From assembly GCA_038040485.1 (NCBI GenBank), contig JBBPIE010000005.1, positions 219,031 through 283,030 on the forward strand: a DNA stretch of 64,000 nucleotides. The letters run 5' to 3'. The notes under the pieces are model-generated. The model did no database searches. It worked only from the letters and a program-made list of their open reading frames with translations, and had not been told where the DNA came from. The DNA is from Onstottus_B arcticum (GTDB taxonomy: Bacteria > Acidobacteriota > Blastocatellia > UBA7656). The translations under genes and the position numbers were made by a program. This document shows, in pieces, positions 59,901 through 64,000 of the stretch; within the stretch, counting starts at the first letter, position 1; the number at the start of each line of letters is the position of its first letter.

Positions 59901-62310
59901 CTTTGAACCCGGTGAGCAGCCCGGTTGAGAAATCATACTGACTGCGAGCACTCTGTTGGGGCTCGCTTGGATTTGGCGGCGGGCTGGTGACCAGTGTCGG
60001 CAAAGAGTAGGTCGGGCCTAAGCTGCCGCTGCCCCCGAATCCCGGGGCCGCTCCGTTGCCGAAGTCGTCAAGGTAGCTGACGGTTGCCACGTTGCCGCGC
60101 GGGTCCTTCGCCGAGACCACGTTGCCCAGAACGTCATAGCGAGTGTAGCTGTTGACGAAGGTCGAGCCGTTGACCATCCGCGTGATCTGCGTGGCGTTGC
60201 CTCGCGTCGTGTAGCCAAACCCGTACCCTGAATCATGATTGTAGGCATCCGGCGTGTAGCTCTGCAGCGCGGCGTGATTCCCATCCCCTGCGTAGTTGTC
60301 GTACTCGTAGGTCGTGCGCGCCAGCTCGGCCCCGCCTCCATCGTATACCGACTGCTGAACGGGCAGACTCAACAGGTTGATTGTGTTCACGCCTGTCGAG
60401 GTGTAAGGAGTGCCCATAAGGTAGCTGGTCGTGCTGCGGCGCTTCAACGTCTGATCGAAATCATACTCGTAAACCTCGGAGGGATTGTTGATGTGATTCG
60501 ACGCCGCGATCGTTGGATCGTAGAAGGTGTCCGTCTTCGCCATGCTTCCATCGTCGAGGTATTTGCGTCCCTCGTTCACGCGGTTGTCGTTGGCTACCTG
60601 CTCGATGCCGTATCCGGTCGTCCAGCTAATCGCCGCGCGCTGAGACCAGTCTTGCTCGCTCGCCGATAGCACCGTCGTGCCATTGGTACCAACCATTTCG
60701 CTGCGACGCTCGACCCCAGTAGACCACAACGAGTAGCCCGTTCCATCCGCCCCCGTGCTCGTTGAGCCTGTCAAGAAGCGCTGAGCAGGGAGAAAATAAT
60801 GCCACTCGTCTAATAAGGTGATTCCGCCCGATGTGCATTTGACTTCTGTCTTGGTGATCTTGTAGCTGTAGCTCCAAGTCCCTTCCAGGGTGCTGCCATC
60901 AGGATAGGTGCGCCGCGCAACCACTGCCCGGTCGACTGCCTTGACGTTGCCTCCCGCCTGCTTCCCCGAGGCGATCACCTCGGCCGCCAGAGAATTGCCC
61001 GAAGGCAAACCGTTCCCATTGACGGCGTCCAGCGGCACACTCAGGTAGTCGTACTGCACCCTCCCGCCGGTCGGAAGTTGCACTTCGGCCACTTCGCCAA
61101 AACGGTTATATTTGAAAATTACCGCTCGACTATCGGGTAAGACCATCTGGGTCAGCACCTGCTTGTCATCGATTCGTTCAGTGCCGGCTTCATACGAGGC
61201 GGCGAATAACTCGGTCCCGATCACTCCAGTCGGGTAAGCCCCGTTATAAACCGGCAGCGCCGGGTTGTCATCCGAGCGGTAGTTCAGATTCATCATACCG
61301 CTCCGAACTTTGTAATACCGCAAGCTTCCGTCGTAGCCCGGCACTGTCACTCGCAGCGCCAGAGTCTCTCCCGGGAACTGTGGGTCAGACACGCTGAACT
61401 CCACGATCGTCTGGCGGCCAAGCTGGTCCGTGTACACCACCTTGCTTCCGGTTGGATAGTCGATACTGACTCTGTTACCGTTGCGATCCCTCACCCAATC
61501 GCAACGCGCAATATTGTTCAAGTACGCCGAGCCTGCCACGTTGCCTGAGCTTGCGTTGACAAAATGGTAGCGAGTCCCATCGGCAGTGATGACCTTTCCC
61601 GCCAGGTCGCCATTGACAATTCCGTTGTCGTTGTCGTTGATGAAGATCGTTCCCGACCCATCGGTCGCGTGCCACCGCTTACCTCGATAGCCATCTTGTG
61701 TGCGGCAGCCGGTCGGCCCGAAGACTTGAGCGGTTGCCGGCGCTCCATCCAATTGATCGTCGCGAAACTCGACCTCGCCCCGGTCGGGCAGCGTGAGCGT
61801 GAACTTGACTAGCGCCCAGGAAAAATCAGTACACCCATTCGGATTGTCAATCGAATTGATGCCTTGGCCTCGCACCTTGAGGAAAGGGGCGGCTCCTACA
61901 GTCCAGCCGGGCGCAACAGCATAATAGATGTCCGCGGTGTAGTCGTTGTACGCCGCCCAGGCCGCCGCCTCCATGTGGCCGGGCGCCGGGTCGCTGATGA
62001 AGACCTGGCTCCTCCGGCCCGACCACAGCTTGTTGCTGTAGTTGAGCGTGAGCGGCAGCCAGAACCCGCGGCCACCTACGCTGCCCAGCGGCAGCTTGAA
62101 GTTGAGTGAGCCGTTACTCAGGTTGATCGTGCCGATGTCCGCCGATATGTAACTGCCGAGCGACGAAATTCCCGCCGTGTGCTGCGGCGGCGTGCCTCGG
62201 TCGTATTGGCTCTGCTCCTGCGCGATCACAGTCAGGCCCGGAATGAGCAGCGCTACAAACGCGGTCAACAATCGAGTGGTTCGTCTTCGGCATCGGCTTC
62301 TGGTCATCAT
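56992..62310 (-). CDS. Giant Rhs/YD-repeat protein with a different tip, copy 2
   Basis: The protein has 1772 residues. The start follows AGGAG, and a signal peptide spans about 1-31. The N-terminus shares landmarks with the first copy (DIGTINLSNGSLNFKLPL against LDTVNLFNGGMNFSLPL). YD repeats fill the middle. The core end is LPFGEELGAGVGQRTTG, ESGLDYFLARYYSSAQGRF and NVDPDGR, up to about residue 1562. The tip of about 210 residues differs fully from copy 1: CIEAFIAASRLRVVGKGDDR, RGFNGNDNLGKL, many beta strands, and the end KKPGCGC. I know similar tips with GDxRGFxG at Rhs ends but not their function. A membrane protein gene follows. No VgrG or PAAR gene is seen. Confidence 0.85.
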   Translation of the reverse strand: MMTRSRCRRRTTRLLTAFVALLIPGLTVIAQEQSQYDRGTPPQHTAGISSLGSYISADIGTINLSNGSLNFKLPLGSVGGRGFWLPLTLNYSNKLWSGRRSQVFISDPAPGHMEAAAWAAYNDYTADIYYAVAPGWTVGAAPFLKVRGQGINSIDNPNGCTDFSWALVKFTLTLPDRGEVEFRDDQLDGAPATAQVFGPTGCRTQDGYRGKRWHATDGSGTIFINDNDNGIVNGDLAGKVITADGTRYHFVNASSGNVAGSAYLNNIARCDWVRDRNGNRVSIDYPTGSKVVYTDQLGRQTIVEFSVSDPQFPGETLALRVTVPGYDGSLRYYKVRSGMMNLNYRSDDNPALPVYNGAYPTGVIGTELFAASYEAGTERIDDKQVLTQMVLPDSRAVIFKYNRFGEVAEVQLPTGGRVQYDYLSVPLDAVNGNGLPSGNSLAAEVIASGKQAGGNVKAVDRAVVARRTYPDGSTLEGTWSYSYKITKTEVKCTSGGITLLDEWHYFLPAQRFLTGSTSTGADGTGYSLWSTGVERRSEMVGTNGTTVLSASEQDWSQRAAISWTTGYGIEQVANDNRVNEGRKYLDDGSMAKTDTFYDPTIAASNHINNPSEVYEYDFDQTLKRRSTTSYLMGTPYTSTGVNTINLLSLPVQQSVYDGGGAELARTTYEYDNYAGDGNHAALQSYTPDAYNHDSGYGFGYTTRGNATQITRMVNGSTFVNSYTRYDVLGNVVSAKDPRGNVATVSYLDDFGNGAAPGFGGSGSLGPTYSLPTLVTSPPPNPSEPQQSARSQYDFSTGLLTGFKDRNSTITQTLYNDLFDRPTQIKSALGTPFENHTAMYYAGLNPLTVFGVTLTNNDVLTAKDQSSIDDGNLRSWTKTDGFGRTIESWTEDPQGDVKVSTVYDGLGRAIQTSNPFRPSGGESALYTTTAFDLGGRVKTVTTPDNALVRTDYNGSRVLVTDQAAKQRISKSDGLGRLTDIWEIRTADAVTGTEAVTFPNHPEVTAGYRTEYSYDALDDLTQVTQQVGTTGTTQTRTFVYDALKRLTSAFNPESGTVSYGYDNNSNLMTKTDSRVPAVTTAYSYDALNRVASRTYSDSTPAVAYKYDAQSVPTGAPPSFNRGLSTGRLVAVTYGGASAGNYTGYDELGRVTSSYQQTDSQNYGFSYGYNIASEMTTETYPSLRQITTSYDAAGRTSTINGQKTGELNKTYASQFSYAAHGAAKSLRLGNSKWEHTTFNSRLQPLQIGLGISSSDSSILQLDYGYGTTTNNGNVLSQNIVIGGTTISQNYSYDALNRLQTASENSGAVWSQTYGYDRYGNRWVSNSFGYTLSSLTPQSQGAFNAANNRLFASVYDGAGNQTGDVQSRAFTYDAENRQTTFNATAGQYFYDGDGRRVKKIDNLGTTVFVYNAGGQLIAEYHSDPVPPPGGGGGTSYLTSDHLGSTRVVTKQDGTVKARYDYLPFGEELGAGVGQRTTGLGYSLADSTKQKFTQKERDTESGLDYFLARYYSSAQGRFTSPDPYMIIFEKNKGRNQSERERRVRTYISQPQIWNKYTYSLNSPVRNVDPDGRCSSPSLKNGQAGICIEAFIAASRLRVVGKGDDRGFNGNDNLGKLTARARVDLVITPGVGIDSQRVSAGRSEVNVPGVLSIGRQGTATAPISNEKVAADGTLSFTVTVTAENGFKGVFGAPGEAIDIRINFIVTADGKVGIGPDSIRDGYPSLGVYSYNLESGVVLSTGIGGVTTTVLAEEPEGRNADLAPPMEVKIPEKKPGCGC

Positions 62311-62359
62311 TGCTCTTTGCTCCTGTCGGTCTCGGTTTCTATGAATCGAAATACTTCTG

Positions 62360-62884
62360 TTACGGCTCGACTACCAATAAGGCTTGATTGTCTGGGCGGT
62401 CAGCCATGTAAACGCGGTAGCGGCCGGGACCGAGCCTCATCTCGCCTCTGGAGCGCCAGTGAGGCCCCGCGCGATCAACCCTCCCTGCGCGCTCAGGCGC
62501 CGCGCCGGTTTCGCGATCGACAATTACGCCTTGGCTGCCCCCCGAGTAGTCTTCAATCGTGATCGCTATCAAGCCTTTGTCCACGTGGACCTCGCGCGGG
62601 TAGATGCCAACGTCGTAAAGGGCGAATCGCACGACTTGCACTGGCCCGCGCTGCGTAGGCAAACCTTGCCCGGCGCTCGCCGCAGGGGCGGGCGCAGTTC
62701 TATCTGTGGCCGCGAGTCGAGGAGGTTCAGGAATGGGCTGGTTATGTGCGCGTGAAACAAGTGCGGCCGCACAACAACCGCCGATCAATCCTAAGGTCAA
62801 CGCGAGTGTCGTCTGGAGCTTTGGCTTCCAGCAGATGCTCTTGAATCTAGCTCCATGTTGAGTGAGTGAATTAGTTTGTCTCAT
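62360..62884 (-). CDS. Small membrane-anchored protein of the Rhs cassette, copy 2
   Basis: The protein has 174 residues. A start with AGAGGTG upstream begins MRQTNSLTQHGARF. One membrane helix lies at about 26-46 (TLALTLGLIGGCCAAALVS), then a Pro/Ala linker. The C-terminal domain has DVGIYPREVHVDKG and LGPGRYRVYMADRPD, which align with GFYPSEV and LQPGRYLL of the protein at 2169-2684. It sits 49 bases before the second Rhs gene. The same size, plan and position in both cassettes point to a fixed role with Rhs, such as a periplasmic folding aid or anchor. Confidence 0.7.
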   Translation of the reverse strand: MRQTNSLTQHGARFKSICWKPKLQTTLALTLGLIGGCCAAALVSRAHNQPIPEPPRLAATDRTAPAPAASAGQGLPTQRGPVQVVRFALYDVGIYPREVHVDKGLIAITIEDYSGGSQGVIVDRETGAAPERAGRVDRAGPHWRSRGEMRLGPGRYRVYMADRPDNQALLVVEP

Positions 62885-62945
62885 CGTCTAAACACCTCTG
62901 TTTGCTTCCAACTGCTTTGCCTTAGACTGCTCATTCCGGTTGAGG

Positions 62946-64000
62946 CTATCGGCCTGTTTGCACCGAGAAGCTCACCGTGTTTGACGTGCCAAAGGGCGTG
63001 GTAACCGACACCTGCCGAACGCCGGTCGCAGCGCCCGAGCTTATGACTATCGTCGCCGTCACCTTCACCGAGCTGACCACTATCATGTTGCTGACGGTTA
63101 TTCCCGCCGACGGGCTGAAGTTCACCGATGTCGTTTGCGACAGGTTCGTTCCGTTTATCGTCAGCGTGAAAGTCGTTCCGGGCGCCTGTTTGATCGGCGA
63201 GAGGGTGCTTATCGTCGGCGCGGGTGAAGAGGAGAGGATTCCGAAGGTCAGCGCATTGGTCGACTCCCCTCCGGTTGCGGTTGTGACCTTTAAGTTTCGC
63301 CCTCCGACCGCCGCCGCCGCTCCTATGCTCATCGAGCAAGTAATCTGGCTGGCCGTCGAGCTGATGTTTGTGAACGTCACGTCGTCGGGCGGGGTCAAGT
63401 TGATCGAAGTCGTGCCCGCCAGGTTGCTGCCATTTATCGTGAGTGTGAATGACGCTCCCTGAATCGCCGTTGCAGGCGACATATTGCTCAGGGTCGGCGC
63501 GAGCCCTCCGCCGGCAGTCGGCGTCGCACTGACCTGACTGGAGTTGAGGCCCTCACCCGCGCCATTCGATGCGGACACCACGTAGTAATAGGTCGTTCCA
63601 TTGGTAAGCCCGGTGTTGAGGTAGCTCGTCGTTCCTATGCCCGGCGCTATGGTCGAGTAAGGCCCGCCGTTTATCGTGGAGCGCTTCACGTTGTAGCTGG
63701 TCGCGCCGGAAGAAGCATTCCAACTCAACGACACCTGAGCGTTACCCGGTGTCGCTATGAGTCCTGTCGGCGCCGCTGGCGGTGTCGGGGCAGCCACCGG
63801 GGTTGCGCTAACCTGACTGGAGTTTGGTCCCTCACCCGCCCCATTCGACGCAGACACCACGTAGTAATAGGTCGTTCCGTTGGAAAGCCCGGCGTTGAGA
63901 TAGCTTGTTGTGACTATTCCCGGCGCGATCGTCGAGTAAGGCCCACCGTTTGTCGTGGAGCGCTTCACGTTGTAGCTGGTCGCGCCGGAAGAAGCATTCC
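62946..64000 (-). CDS. Secreted protein with Fn3 and IPT/TIG domains (5' end outside window)
   Basis: The minus-strand frame is open to the right edge of the window, so at least 350 residues are the C-terminal part. Two nearly identical Fn3 repeats (TSYNVKRSTxNGGPYSTIAP, TSYLNxGLxNGTTYYYVVSA, SNGAGEG) are followed by two IPT/TIG-type immunoglobulin domains (LSNMSPATAIQGASFTLTIN, then TISTLSPIKQAPGTTFTLTI). Such chains form stalks or bind sugars on the cell surface. A start at 63968 would be internal to a domain. It lies 61 bases before the small membrane protein gene, as the Fn3 and fibre genes do on the left. Confidence 0.75.
   Translation of the reverse strand, partial: NASSGATSYNVKRSTTNGGPYSTIAPGIVTTSYLNAGLSNGTTYYYVVSASNGAGEGPNSSQVSATPVAAPTPPAAPTGLIATPGNAQVSLSWNASSGATSYNVKRSTINGGPYSTIAPGIGTTSYLNTGLTNGTTYYYVVSASNGAGEGLNSSQVSATPTAGGGLAPTLSNMSPATAIQGASFTLTINGSNLAGTTSINLTPPDDVTFTNISSTASQITCSMSIGAAAAVGGRNLKVTTATGGESTNALTFGILSSSPAPTISTLSPIKQAPGTTFTLTINGTNLSQTTSVNFSPSAGITVSNMIVVSSVKVTATIVISSGAATGVRQVSVTTPFGTSNTVSFSVQTGR

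Noticed and set aside
1..64000. CRISPR arrays
   Set aside because: No regularly spaced direct repeats with unique spacers were seen. The only regular tandem repeat is the 66-bp coding repeat.

Overview
The window looks like a high-GC, Gram-negative bacterial chromosome, most likely an acidobacterium (Blastocatellia-like). This is inferred from a single-chain NuoB-NuoC-NuoD fusion, Lol-type lipoprotein genes, TatA, very large YD-repeat (Rhs) proteins and many long intergenic hairpins. No rRNA, tRNA or CRISPR array was recognised. A run of 100 N at 1368-1467 shows that this is a draft scaffold.

Both ends carry an Rhs cassette, and the two point towards each other. On the left (1-8581, plus strand) the order is the end of a fibronectin-III-type surface protein, a GIGT-motif fibre protein interrupted by the gap, a small membrane-anchored protein, a 1763-residue Rhs protein with a C-terminal effector-like tip, and a tightly linked candidate immunity gene. 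On the right (64000-56446, minus strand) the order repeats: Fn3/IPT surface protein, homologous small membrane-anchored protein, 1772-residue Rhs protein with a different tip, and a four-helix membrane protein as candidate immunity partner. Debris lies on the inner side of each cassette: Rhs fragments, a transposase C-terminus, orphan tails and a broken iron-sulfur gene.

Between them lies mostly core sequence. 10.7-18.9 kb holds an excisionase-like HTH protein, acpS, rnz, a DUF1573-type exported protein whose conserved Cys codon is an in-frame TGA with a possible bacterial SECIS hairpin just downstream, a secreted sugar-dehydrogenase-like propeller fused to a gingipain-like (C25) protease, and ribA. 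19-23 kb holds ftsZ, a zeta-toxin-like kinase and a zinc-ribbon protein. 23-32 kb is a minus-strand respiratory cluster, nuoBCD-nuoE-nuoF-nuoG-nuoI, followed by aspA and two ferredoxins. The complex I membrane subunits A, H and J-N are absent. 32-36 kb holds small toxin-antitoxin-like genes, a Uma2 nuclease, OsmC and rarA. 36-40 kb is a Lol/Mac-like export cassette: lipoprotein, ABC permease, ATPase, small membrane protein and LolA-like carrier. 41-46 kb holds a sodium:solute symporter, a GH3 glycosidase, small proteins and tatA. 46-55 kb is a signalling block: a double-FHA membrane protein, an HD-GYP response regulator, a multi-GAF/PAS histidine kinase, a TIR-TPR protein and a DinB-like protein.

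The most interesting items are the candidate selenocysteine DUF1573 protein, the repeated Rhs cassette with its own membrane partner, and two unusual multidomain fusions (propeller-C25 protease; zinc ribbon-FHA-MshEN-FHA-TM-DUF3616-like). Functions are read from sequence alone. No database search was run.
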